Positions 8,443-16,188 of a stretch of 64,000 bases of DNA are shown piece after piece. The notes under the pieces were generated by a model, which was not told the origin of the DNA, searched no databases, and saw only the letters and a list, made by a program, of their open reading frames with translations. Source of the DNA: a virus; the IMG/VR virus record IMGVR_UViG_3300033148_006964, positions 1 to 64,000 of that record; one strand, 5' to 3'. The position numbers were made by a program, and so were the translations under genes. Within the stretch, counting starts at the first letter, position 1; every line of letters begins with the position of its first letter.

Positions 8443-10344
8443 ATGATTAAATATGTTGAATTCGATGCCTTTGATGAATATGGACAACATATAATTCCGG
8501 TAGATGCAGTTTGTTCTATGAATAAAACCGCATCTACTGGATATTCTCCTGAATTAATGAAGGTCATTCTTGCGTTAAAACGCAGGGATGATCGTTATTA
8601 TGTTGTAGTTAATGCTTTAGGTTCGTCTGAAGTGTGGGGATCTAATAAAAACGGTGATGGGTTTCCTGAAGTAGGTTTAAAACATAAATCCCTTCGTACT
8701 GATATGGGAACTACTGATGATTATGGATATAAGACATTTGAATATTATGCAAAACTATTTAAACATCATGTAAATAAAGACCCTAAACGTAGCTTTGGAG
8801 AAGTTCTTTTTGCTCATTGGAATTCAGTTCTTCATAGAGTTGAGCTTATAGTAGCAATTAATACTGCAACTGGTAAAGATATTATAAAAGCTCTTGAAGC
8901 AAATGAACAGGTTGGGGTGTCGATGGGAGCTAAAGTACGCTATGATCGCTGTAGTATTTGTGGAAATAAAGCTAAGACAAGGACTCAATATTGTAAACAT
9001 CTTAAAAATTATATGGGTAGAATTGTTTCGAAAGAAAAGGCTGCTCAATGGTCTTTAGAATTAGGTAAGACCATACTTCCAGGATCTCAAGTTTTTGCTT
9101 ATAATGATCATCCAAGATTTTTTGATATATCAAAAGTTTATGTTGGTGCTGATAGAACAGCTTTTATTCTTGGTAAAGCCGCTTCTAACGGGATTGTAAT
9201 AGCATCTGTTGATATGGCAGAAGCTTATGGAATGACCGATGAAGTTTTTGATAAGATAGCTGAAGTGGGAAAAGAAGGTGCAATTAATAAAATTATAGGT
9301 GGTCCTTCAACAAATTCAAGTATAGATGGAAAAGTTATTCCTACCAGTAAGACAATCGCATTAAAAAAAGCTATAGATGAAAATGTTAAAAAAACAATAT
9401 CAGAAGAACCTGTTATTCCTTCAAGTTTTATTAATTCAATAACTGAACCAAAGACTATTCCTTTAAGTCATATTGTTTCAACTTTATTTGGACTTGGTAT
9501 TCATCCTAAGCCAACTGAGTTTCAAAGAATAGTACTTGTTAGTAATGGTCAAAAATCTTTAGCAGATGAACTTGATAAAGATAATTTAGTATTTGATTAT
9601 AAAGATGATAAAGTAAAACCTCAAGAATTAGATATATCAAATAATAATTTCAACGATATGCTTGGAAGGCTTTTAATTCCATTTCTAAAATCTCGAAGTG
9701 CTATGCCTAATTTTCTTGAACCAAGAATTAATGCGGTTATGATAAAGACAAGTGAAGCTAAATGGTTAGATCCTGTTGAAGATCCTGATAAAGGTGAATC
9801 TAAGATAACGCCTATAGTAGCTTTGGCTGGGGTTGCGGCTTTATACGCAACTCTTAAAGCAAAGGCGGCAGGGTATGGCCCGAAACAATTTGCAGAAATA
9901 TGGACTAAAAAACCATGGTTACGAATATTAATCGGTGGTTCTATTATAAATAAGATTCTGGAACAAACTAATGCAGCTGATGTTAACGATCCTTTATTAA
10001 GACCGGCAAGTGATTATGCAGATATATTACAAGATACTAATTTTTCAGGCCATATAACAAAACAAGGGTCAGAAGAATTAGATAAGACGGCGAAGTTTAA
10101 GCCTTCTGCTTTTGCTTCAGCTATGGGTAGGGGAGCTATAGCTGGAACTGTTCTTTTTCCGAGTGCGTATATAATTAATTCATATAATCAGAGATCATTA
10201 TATAATAAAGGTAAACCTCTTTTTCCTGGTGCAGGTTTGTCTCCAAAGACTATGGCAATTGGAGGCGGCGTCGCAACGGTAGCAGGAAGTGGTATATTAA
10301 GTAAAGGATTATCACTTGCTAAAAAGGTTGTTAAAATAAAGTAA
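8443..10344 (+). CDS. Prohead (head maturation) protease with long C-terminal extension, 633 aa
   Basis: The N-terminal 260 residues fit the phage prohead serine protease type. Candidate catalytic residues are H108/H109 (FKHHVNKDP) and S160 (QVGVSMGAKV). A zinc-binding-like cluster follows, C170-x-x-C173 with C184 and H186, and then F-F-D-I-S-K-V and A-D-R-T-A-F. This Ser-Met-Gly plus CxxC...CxH arrangement is known from head maturation proteases of other large phages. The C-terminal approximately 370 residues are unassigned and hydrophobic at about 455-475 and 555-630. NKTAS (27-31) and LDKTAK (about 550) look like copies of the motif proposed as its own cleavage signal. It lies between terminase and capsid genes as expected. 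Confidence 0.75.
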   Translation: MIKYVEFDAFDEYGQHIIPVDAVCSMNKTASTGYSPELMKVILALKRRDDRYYVVVNALGSSEVWGSNKNGDGFPEVGLKHKSLRTDMGTTDDYGYKTFEYYAKLFKHHVNKDPKRSFGEVLFAHWNSVLHRVELIVAINTATGKDIIKALEANEQVGVSMGAKVRYDRCSICGNKAKTRTQYCKHLKNYMGRIVSKEKAAQWSLELGKTILPGSQVFAYNDHPRFFDISKVYVGADRTAFILGKAASNGIVIASVDMAEAYGMTDEVFDKIAEVGKEGAINKIIGGPSTNSSIDGKVIPTSKTIALKKAIDENVKKTISEEPVIPSSFINSITEPKTIPLSHIVSTLFGLGIHPKPTEFQRIVLVSNGQKSLADELDKDNLVFDYKDDKVKPQELDISNNNFNDMLGRLLIPFLKSRSAMPNFLEPRINAVMIKTSEAKWLDPVEDPDKGESKITPIVALAGVAALYATLKAKAAGYGPKQFAEIWTKKPWLRILIGGSIINKILEQTNAADVNDPLLRPASDYADILQDTNFSGHITKQGSEELDKTAKFKPSAFASAMGRGAIAGTVLFPSAYIINSYNQRSLYNKGKPLFPGAGLSPKTMAIGGGVATVAGSGILSKGLSLAKKVVKIK

Positions 10345-10376
10345 GGAGGTTTATTTTATTAAGGTAATAAAAAAGG

Positions 10377-10411
10377 TTGCGTTAAATATGATATTAATGT
10401 TATATTATAAG
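10377..10411 (+). promoter_or_regulatory. Sigma70-like promoter, TTGCGT-18-TATATT
   Basis: TTGCGT at 10377-10382 and TATATT at 10401-10406 (18-base spacer) continue into TATATTATAAG. The same TTGCNT plus TATATTATA pattern occurs at 28744, 31181 and 46051. It would start the scaffold-to-capsid transcript in the largest gap of the head block. Confidence 0.5.
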
Positions 10412-10456
10412 CGTGAACAAATTATGTAAGGCTGTAGTCAATCAGTTTATCGTATT

Positions 10457-10501
10457 AACTACTTGTAGTTAGGTACAAGCTTTCATTTTTGAGGTGAAAG
10501 C
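10457..10501 (+). promoter_or_regulatory. Structured 5' leader with two perfect hairpins
   Basis: Downstream of the candidate promoter are two inverted repeats: AACTAC/GTAGTT (10457-10470, two-base loop) and GCTTTCA/TGAAAGC (10479-10501, nine-base loop). Neither is followed by a T run, so they are not terminators. They lie 70-115 bases before the next gene and could stabilise the message or control translation. The rest of the 226-base gap (10345-10570) shows no gene. Confidence 0.4.
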
Positions 10502-10570
10502 AATTGACGTATTCAAAATAAATAGGAAATTAATTAATTCCTCAAAACATATTTTAATTGGAGGTTAGAC

Positions 10571-11614
10571 ATGGAACACAGAAAGTCATCGTTTGAGGAT
10601 CATCTGAATATTATAGTTGACGCTGCTAAAACTGCTTCAACAGATGTTCCCGCTACTGATAGCTCTCTTTTATCTAAACTTGCTAACGAGATAAATCCCG
10701 AGGGCGCTGAAAAACAGGCCGCAGTAAGTGCGCCTGCTGCTCCTGCTGCAGAAGGTGAAGTTACTCCAGCTGCTAGTTCAGTTGCCGGTGCAGCTACAGC
10801 AGTTGCCGCAGCTACAGAAGCAGTTGCTACTCCTCAGACTACTCTTGTTGGTGGAAACCCGGCAGAGGCAGCTGCAGGAGAAATGCAAGCTCCGACTAAA
10901 CCAAATGAAGGTGTTGCTGTTTCTGCTGGTGATGGTTTGGTAACTGATGCTAATAATATGAATCGTACCCCCGAATCTGTTGCGGCTGCTGCTCGTGATG
11001 GTGGTGGTGATGAAAGTGGAAAGCCAGCCGCTTCTTATGATGGTGCGACGCCTACTGGTGGTGCTGCAAGTCCTGCTGAAAAAACGGCTGAGGAAAAAGA
11101 GTGCGAAAAAATGGGTTCTCTTATGGCTGTTTCTTTTAAAGAAAGACTTGAAAAAGACGCTGCTGATGTAGATTATACAAATGCTCTTACTTATCTTAAT
11201 GATAACAACGTTCTTGCTGATTATAATATTGAAGATAAGGGTCTTGAAAAACAGGCTTCTGAAGCTCCGGTCAATTGTCTTGAAAAGATCGCTAATAAAC
11301 AGGCTCTTTCTCGTGAAGACATTGTTGGCGCAGCAAATGAACTTGTTGATTTTGAAAAGAATGCTGCTGATGCTGAGATTCAAGGACGCCAGGACGCACA
11401 GAATTATGTTGCTGAGTTGCTTGAAAAGAATGCGGAAACTGAGGAAGCTGAAAAGAACGCTGCTGCAAATTCTGAAACTGCTCCTGCTGCTCCTGCTGCA
11501 CCTGCTGCACCTGCCACACCTGTAGTGGAAAATGAGAAAATAGCTGAGCTATTAAAGGATGAAAAGGTCGTCAGTGCAGTTAAAGCACTTAAAGATGCTG
11601 GTCTTATAGCTTAA
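10571..11614 (+). CDS. Probable scaffold or prohead-core protein, Ala-rich acidic, 347 aa
   Basis: The protein is acidic and Ala/Pro-rich with low-complexity stretches near residues 55-95 and 305-320. Its most striking feature is at least ten copies of a short motif E-K-x-A: AEKQA, AEKTA, LEKDA, LEKQA, LEKIA, FEKNA, LEKNA, AEKNA, NEKIA. A strong TTGGAGG ribosome site precedes the ATG. Position after the protease and before the capsid gene, acidity and many putative processing sites fit an internal scaffold or core protein that is cut up during maturation. No sequence family is recognised, so the role is inferred. The high Ala content uses GCT/GCA repeats, not GC-rich DNA. Confidence 0.6.
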   Translation: MEHRKSSFEDHLNIIVDAAKTASTDVPATDSSLLSKLANEINPEGAEKQAAVSAPAAPAAEGEVTPAASSVAGAATAVAAATEAVATPQTTLVGGNPAEAAAGEMQAPTKPNEGVAVSAGDGLVTDANNMNRTPESVAAAARDGGGDESGKPAASYDGATPTGGAASPAEKTAEEKECEKMGSLMAVSFKERLEKDAADVDYTNALTYLNDNNVLADYNIEDKGLEKQASEAPVNCLEKIANKQALSREDIVGAANELVDFEKNAADAEIQGRQDAQNYVAELLEKNAETEEAEKNAAANSETAPAAPAAPAAPATPVVENEKIAELLKDEKVVSAVKALKDAGLIA

Positions 11615-11630
11615 TAATTAGGAGATTTTA

Positions 11631-12128
11631 ATGCTTCCTAAAACTAATATAGGTAGACTTATCTTGGAGTCTGTGACTCCAAGAGAGCCTACCGTAAAAA
11701 CAGCATCATTAAAGTATGATGTAGACGCTACGGTTAAGATTTCTGAAGGCCTTATAAAAATAGCTTCTATCCCTTATAAGGAAGAAGTTTATGGTAATGT
11801 CCAGGAAATGCTTAAAATAGCTGCAGAATGTATGAAAGAGGTCAGTGCGTCTTTACATGATTCACAAGTTAAGAATACTGATTTTGAAAAAGCCGCAGAA
11901 GTTCGAATTCTTCTTGATGATATGATAGAAAACGGCTTAGTCAGTGAAGAGGATTTCGAAGAAAAAATTGCTGAATTATTAAAGAAAGATGAAAAAGATC
12001 TTTCTATTATTAAAGAAGCAGTAAAAATATCTCAAAATAAAGAAGGATGTAATGTCTTTTTTGAAAAAAGTGCAGAAAACGAGGGTGGTTCCACAGAAAA
12101 GCGTGGGATGTTTGATGGCGTTTTATAA
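11631..12128 (+). CDS. Hypothetical head protein with E-K-x-A motifs, 165 aa
   Basis: This acidic helical protein has TASLKYD, LIKIASI, MLKIAAE, FEKAAEV, EEKIAEL and FEKSAEN segments, so it carries the same short motif about six times in 165 residues. A TAGGAG ribosome site lies before the ATG. It directly follows the putative scaffold gene (16-base gap) and may be a second core protein or a chaperone. The family is not recognised. Confidence 0.6.
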   Translation: MLPKTNIGRLILESVTPREPTVKTASLKYDVDATVKISEGLIKIASIPYKEEVYGNVQEMLKIAAECMKEVSASLHDSQVKNTDFEKAAEVRILLDDMIENGLVSEEDFEEKIAELLKKDEKDLSIIKEAVKISQNKEGCNVFFEKSAENEGGSTEKRGMFDGVL

Positions 12129-12186
12129 AAAGTATATTTTGGATTTGATTAAATAATTTTATTAATTTTTATTTTGGAGGGATACA

Positions 12187-12642
12187 ATGTTAGAAGTATT
12201 GACACCACTAAATAAAGTGGAGCGAGTTTCTAGAGTTATTGATCCGTCAAATTTCGTTGCTGTTCCTGGTATTTGGGCAGAACTTAGTGGCGCAGGTGCT
12301 CTTTCAAATATTGCAACTAGTGATGAAACCGGTATCCGTAAAATGGTTATGGGCTCTGCATCAAGCAATGTTTATGAGTCACATGATGTTGAGGTAGGCC
12401 GTATTGCTACTATGGAATCTTTTGGTATTCGTGTTAAAGTTGACACTGAAGGATATACTGGAGCTATTGTAGCTGGTAATTTCCTGGTAGTTAGTGCCGC
12501 TGATGGTACCGAAGGCAAATTAATAGCAGAAGGTGTTGCTCCGTCTGGTAATTATACAAGAGTTGCTCAAGTTGAAGAGTATAGTGTTTCAGCTTCAACA
12601 ATTGTTTTTAGGACGATTTCACCAGTTGATGTTGCACTTTAA
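12187..12642 (+). CDS. Virion protein, probable capsid decoration, 151 aa (paralog 1)
   Basis: The sequence is beta-rich and ends FRTISPVDVAL. It is clearly homologous over its whole length to the first 150 residues of the next gene (shared: L-T-P-x-N-K-V-E-R-V-S-R-V-I-D-P near residue 5, and V-Y-E-S-H-D-V-E-V-G-R-I near 60). GGAGGGATACA precedes the ATG. Two tandem copies just before the capsid gene suggest a surface or decoration protein. No catalytic motif is visible. Confidence 0.65.
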   Translation: MLEVLTPLNKVERVSRVIDPSNFVAVPGIWAELSGAGALSNIATSDETGIRKMVMGSASSNVYESHDVEVGRIATMESFGIRVKVDTEGYTGAIVAGNFLVVSAADGTEGKLIAEGVAPSGNYTRVAQVEEYSVSASTIVFRTISPVDVAL

Positions 12643-12675
12643 TATTTAAATATATTCAATCTTAAGGAGTGAATA

Positions 12676-13518
12676 ATGCTTGAAATTTTAACCCCTATGA
12701 ATAAAGTTGAACGAGTCTCTCGTGTCATAGATCCTGCAAATTTTATTGCAGATCCTGGCATTTGGGGTGAGATCAATGGGAGTGGGGTTCTTGCAAATAT
12801 TGTAGCTGGTGATGAATCTGGTATACGTAAACTAATTATTGGTAGTGCTACTGCTAGTGTATATGAATCACACGATGTTGAAGTCGGTCGTATTACTACT
12901 ATGGAGTCTTTCGGGGTCAGAGTAAAAACTGACCAGCATGTACACAGGATTCTAGTTGGAGATTACTTAGTAGTTTGCGCAGAATCAGATTCAGAAGGTA
13001 AACTTGTTGCAGTTAGTCAAGCCGCTGCAGGTAGCTATTTTACTGTAGGGCATGTTGAAGAAAAAGATTCAACTGCAGGAACCATAACATTTAGAACTAT
13101 TTCACCACGTCTTGTAATAAGTACTGGTGAGGAAAGTTCTAGTTCCAGTTCTTCAAGTTCTCAAAGTTCTTCTAGTTCAAGTTCTGAGAGTTCTGAGAGT
13201 TCTGAGAGTTCTGAGAGTTCAAGTTCTTCAAGTTCTTCGAATAGCTCAAGTTCTTCGAACAGTTCTAGCTCAAGTTCTCCAAGTTCTGAAAGTTCTGAAA
13301 GTTCTGAAAGTTCAAGTTCTGAGAGTTCTTCCAGTTCTTTGAATAGTTCTAGCTCAAGTTCTCCAAGTTCTACAAGTTCTGAGAGTTCTGAGAGTTCAAG
13401 TTCTGAGAGTTCTTCCAGTTCTTTGAATAGTTCTAGTTCAAGTTCTCCAAGTTCTCCAAGTTCTGAAAGTAGTTCTTTGAACAGTTCTAGTTCTAGTTCT
13501 TCGAGTTCTAGTCCGTAA
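12676..13518 (+). CDS. Virion protein, paralog 2, with Ser-rich C-terminal tail, 280 aa
   Basis: Residues 1-150 are a paralog of the preceding 151-aa protein. From about residue 154 the chain is almost entirely serine, broken by Glu, Asn, Pro, Leu, Gln or Thr every few residues. The tail would project from the particle if the first domain binds the capsid, and long Ser tracts are plausible sites of sugar attachment. TAAGGAG precedes the ATG. A hairpin follows the stop. The gene looks like a tandem duplication in which one copy gained the tail. Confidence 0.7.
   Translation: MLEILTPMNKVERVSRVIDPANFIADPGIWGEINGSGVLANIVAGDESGIRKLIIGSATASVYESHDVEVGRITTMESFGVRVKTDQHVHRILVGDYLVVCAESDSEGKLVAVSQAAAGSYFTVGHVEEKDSTAGTITFRTISPRLVISTGEESSSSSSSSSQSSSSSSSESSESSESSESSSSSSSSNSSSSSNSSSSSSPSSESSESSESSSSESSSSSLNSSSSSSPSSTSSESSESSSSESSSSSLNSSSSSSPSSPSSESSSLNSSSSSSSSSSP
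13135..13515 (+). repeat. In-frame Ser-rich minisatellite
   Basis: About 380 bases built mainly from AGTTCT-type hexamers with variants (AGTTCA, GAGAGT, TCGAGT). They encode the Ser-rich tail of the second virion paralog. A larger unit is itself repeated: a stretch encoding SSSSLNSSSSSSPSS occurs more than once around 13330-13450. The same codon pattern appears in four other genes of the window. Confidence 0.9.
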
Positions 13519-13529
13519 TAAATAAGGTT

Positions 13530-13603
13530 TGGGGTTGACCTTAATCAGCCCCACTTTTAACTTGTAAATTAAGGTTTATAAACTGAACCTTTAGATCAGT
13601 TTA
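13530..13603 (+). terminator. Two consecutive hairpins between Ser-rich gene and capsid gene
   Basis: The first is TGGGGTTGA (13530-13538) pairing with TCAGCCCCA (13545-13553), a 9-bp stem with one G-T pair, followed by CTTTTAA, a weak terminator. The second is TAAACTGA/TCAGTTTA (13579-13603). Together they could partly stop or process the transcript so that the capsid gene is expressed at a different level from the genes before it. Confidence 0.5.
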
Positions 13604-13643
13604 AATAAAACTATTGTAACATATTTAACGTAAGGAGCATATT

Positions 13644-14672
13644 ATGCTTAAGGATCTTTCAGCTGTTCAGTTTAATGAGCAGTTTTTGGAAAAAATAGCC
13701 AGCGTATCTGGTCAGCAAGAGTTGACTGAAGCTGGTCGTCAGTATGTAAAGACTGAGTTGCAGGAAGCTGCTTTTTCCAGAGCAATCGTTCCCCAGGAAC
13801 CGATTACTACTGCAGATTGTCAGCGTAATGTAAATGATCAGTCTCTTTATTTGATTCGTGATATCGAACCGGATGCATCAGCTATTGGTGTTGATAATCT
13901 CGGTGAGCCTGATGGTAGTTATGTAAAAGGTGAAAGATATATCATACCTGTTGTTAATTTTACAACTAAGCGTTTTCAGATTACAGTTGAAGACCTTCGC
14001 GCTTATCAGTATAAAATTACAAAGCGTATTGAAGATAAATCAGTCCCTGTATTGGAAAAGCTTGAAGATAAATTCTTTATGCGCCTTACTGGTGCGGCAT
14101 TAGCAGTTGCTTCAGCAGGTTCTCAAAAGGGTGTACCTGGTAACGATCAGGTAAATACTCTTCGTATTAATCAGCTTGACTTTGTTGATATTAAGAATAC
14201 TCTTGCTTCTGGTATTAATGGATCTGACGCAAAACGCAAAGAAGTTGCTTGTGTTTTAATGTGTCAGGAAGCTTTTGAAACAGCTGTTATTCTTCCAGGT
14301 GCTGGTGATGATTTTGGTAAAGACCGTGTTCTTAATGGTATTACTTCGGATACTCTTTATGGGTCGAAAGTAATTAAAACCATTAAAAGTGATATTCTTC
14401 CTGTTGGTCATCTTTGGGCATTTACATCTCCGGATTTTCTTGGTCATAATTTTGCTCTTGGTGATCCTAGTTTTGAGATTAAATCAAATTTTGGTTTAAT
14501 CGAATGGCAGACTAAAGAGTCTATCGCAATGGGTATTGGTAATGCACTTTCAGTTTCATTGCTTGCTCTTAAGGGTTCTGTTGCACCTGGTACTGCAACT
14601 GGTCTTGAAATTACGACTGCAGGTACAATTGATGCAGCTATTTCAACATATTACGCTAGTTTGACTGTATAA
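13644..14672 (+). CDS. Major capsid protein (HK97-like fold expected), 342 aa
   Basis: Length, position after protease and scaffold, a strong TAAGGAG ribosome site and a strong terminator directly downstream all indicate the major capsid protein. The N-terminus is short and helical and holds LEKIAS at residues 15-20, the motif repeated through the head genes; cutting there would leave a mature chain of about 322 residues. The segment YIIPVVNFTTKRFQITVEDL (about 99-118) and the long helix of residues 125-155 resemble the P-domain and spine-helix region of HK97-type capsids. The identification is by composition and context, not by a diagnostic motif. Confidence 0.75.
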   Translation: MLKDLSAVQFNEQFLEKIASVSGQQELTEAGRQYVKTELQEAAFSRAIVPQEPITTADCQRNVNDQSLYLIRDIEPDASAIGVDNLGEPDGSYVKGERYIIPVVNFTTKRFQITVEDLRAYQYKITKRIEDKSVPVLEKLEDKFFMRLTGAALAVASAGSQKGVPGNDQVNTLRINQLDFVDIKNTLASGINGSDAKRKEVACVLMCQEAFETAVILPGAGDDFGKDRVLNGITSDTLYGSKVIKTIKSDILPVGHLWAFTSPDFLGHNFALGDPSFEIKSNFGLIEWQTKESIAMGIGNALSVSLLALKGSVAPGTATGLEITTAGTIDAAISTYYASLTV

Positions 14673-14698
14673 GTTTAATTAGTAAATAAAGATTAAGA

Positions 14699-14732
14699 GG
14701 CCTGGCCCGGTGTCGGGCTGGGCCTTTTTTTT
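14699..14732 (+). terminator. Strong Rho-independent terminator after capsid gene
   Basis: An 11-bp stem of GGCCTGGCCCG pairing with CGGGCTGGGCC (two G-T pairs), loop GTGT, is followed by eight T. It is by far the most GC-rich hairpin in this part of the window and would end the capsid message. Confidence 0.9.
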
Positions 14733-14759
14733 AAAAAACAAACTAATGGGTGGCGCGTT

Positions 14760-14954
14760 GTGGGATTGCATAAAAATGTTTCAGATAAACCACAATATAT
14801 AGTTGTGAATATGGTTAAAACTAAAATTGCACCTGGCGATATAGTTAATCTTAGTGTGCGTGATATGCAACATTCTGGTAATAATATACGACACTTTGAA
14901 TCTGTATCTAAATCTGCAATAGTTGATAGTAAAGATTACGCAAAAATAAAATAA
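14760..14954 (+). CDS. Small protein homologous to N-terminus of the next gene, 64 aa
   Basis: The start is GTG at 14760, preceded by GGGTGGCGC, a leader motif also found before other genes here. The protein matches the N-terminal domain of the following gene in pattern: I-x-P-G-D-I-V-N-L-S-V-R-D-M versus V-E-P-N-Q-I-V-D-L-T-E-R-D-T. It is therefore a paralog without the basic tail. A small beta-rich head or neck protein is likely; function unknown. Confidence 0.6.
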   Translation: MGLHKNVSDKPQYIVVNMVKTKIAPGDIVNLSVRDMQHSGNNIRHFESVSKSAIVDSKDYAKIK

Positions 14955-14980
14955 AATAATATTAAAAGGAGAGGCATGTT

Positions 14981-15661
14981 ATGGAATATATTAATAAAGC
15001 TGATAAAAGAAAATTGGTTAGTATAGGCCAAAAAAAAGAATGGGTTGAACCAAATCAAATCGTAGACCTAACTGAAAGAGATACAAGATTTCTTGGAGCC
15101 AATTCTGCATTTGTAGTTAAATGTACAGGTCGTATGAAGAGGGTTCTTGGAAGAGCAGCAAGAAGAGCCGAAAGATTAAAGAATAGAAAAGCTAAAGCTG
15201 CCAAAGATAATAAGGCAATTAAAGCTACTAAGAAGGCTAAAAAAATTGCTAAAGCTGCTAAAATTGCTAAAGTTGTTAGAGTAAAAGTTAAAGCAGCTAG
15301 AAAAGCAGCTAGAATTATTAGATTAAAAGCTAGAGCGATTAAAAAGGCTGCTAAAGCAGCTAAAGTGGCTAAGATAGCTAAAGTGGCTAAAAAAGTAGCT
15401 AAAGCAGCTAAAGCAGTTAAAACAGCTAAAGCAACTAAAGTAACTAAAGCAGCTAAAGTAACTAAAACAACTAAAGTATCGTCTGAAGATAAGAAAGAAC
15501 TTAAAAAGATTTTAACTAGGCATACAAAAGATGTTTTAATTAAAATAGGTAGTAATATAAAATTAAAGTTGAATAAAAAAGATAAAAAAGATATTTTAAT
15601 TAAAGAGATTCTTAAAACTTCTAAAGAAGTAGGTTATTCGAAAGTTTTAAAGAATATTTAA
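14981..15661 (+). CDS. Histone-H1-like Lys/Ala-rich protein, 226 aa
   Basis: Residues 1-50 form a small domain related to the preceding 64-aa protein. Residues about 55-165 are a Lys/Ala repeat (AKAAK, AKVAK, TKATK units) like the C-terminal tail of histone H1 and of bacterial Hc1-type proteins, which bind and condense DNA. The last 60 residues are basic and helical (KKELKKILTRH). AAAGGAGAGG precedes the ATG. A structural anchor plus a DNA-condensing tail suggests a virion protein that organises packaged DNA or coats a surface electrostatically. The DNA repeats are GCTAAA-type and probably unstable. Confidence 0.7.
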   Translation: MEYINKADKRKLVSIGQKKEWVEPNQIVDLTERDTRFLGANSAFVVKCTGRMKRVLGRAARRAERLKNRKAKAAKDNKAIKATKKAKKIAKAAKIAKVVRVKVKAARKAARIIRLKARAIKKAAKAAKVAKIAKVAKKVAKAAKAVKTAKATKVTKAAKVTKTTKVSSEDKKELKKILTRHTKDVLIKIGSNIKLKLNKKDKKDILIKEILKTSKEVGYSKVLKNI

Positions 15662-15686
15662 CAAATAATAAATTTGGATCTTAATT

Positions 15687-16178
15687 ATGTCTTTATCTTT
15701 AGCAGATTATAGGGAAGCTTTAAGAAACTTTATTAAGGATAGTAGTACCCTTAATAGGTTGTTAAATTTTGTTGAAGAAAATGATGATGACGAAATTGAT
15801 ATGTATATAAATATGGCTTTAGGGTTTCTTAATACGATACCTCCAATGCTTGAAGCATATACTGTTGAAACATTTCCAGTTCCAAGTTTATTAATTCATC
15901 AAGCTGTTATTGAATGTTTGATATCAAATAGTGTAGTAAATGCTAGAAATGATATAACATATAATAACGGTGGAGTTACGGTTAAGATATCTGATGGAGA
16001 TAGATATTTAAAATTACTTCAGATTCTTTATCGTGCAACTGATCAGGAAATTACATCTTTTTCTAAGATGAAAATATCTATTAATATAAACGGTGGATGG
16101 GGAGGGGTTTCTTCCCCTTATGCATACCTTAATGCAGGATACCAAACATTACAACCAAGTTCTTTGTTCGCTGGATAA
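15687..16178 (+). CDS. Probable head-tail connector/neck protein, 163 aa
   Basis: The N-terminal half is helical and acidic (residues 1-80). IHQAVIECLISNS (about 71-83) and the following beta-rich segment are reminiscent of small head-completion adaptor proteins. Position after the capsid gene supports this, but no diagnostic motif is present. The upstream ribosome site is weak (GGATC). A GTG-started gene follows 10 bases later. Alternative: another minor head protein. Confidence 0.45.
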   Translation: MSLSLADYREALRNFIKDSSTLNRLLNFVEENDDDEIDMYINMALGFLNTIPPMLEAYTVETFPVPSLLIHQAVIECLISNSVVNARNDITYNNGGVTVKISDGDRYLKLLQILYRATDQEITSFSKMKISININGGWGGVSSPYAYLNAGYQTLQPSSLFAG

Positions 16179-16188
16179 GGGGAATATT

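Noticed and set aside
10728-11525. Long overlapping reading frames on both strands within the scaffold gene
   Set aside because: They are Leu-, Gln- or Ser/Arg-rich shadows caused by GCT/GAA codon bias and lack ribosome sites.
13135-13515. Tandem DNA repeats that could look like a CRISPR array or minisatellite origin
   Set aside because: The units are in frame, irregular in length, have no spacer-repeat alternation and encode Ser tracts; the same pattern occurs in other coding genes.
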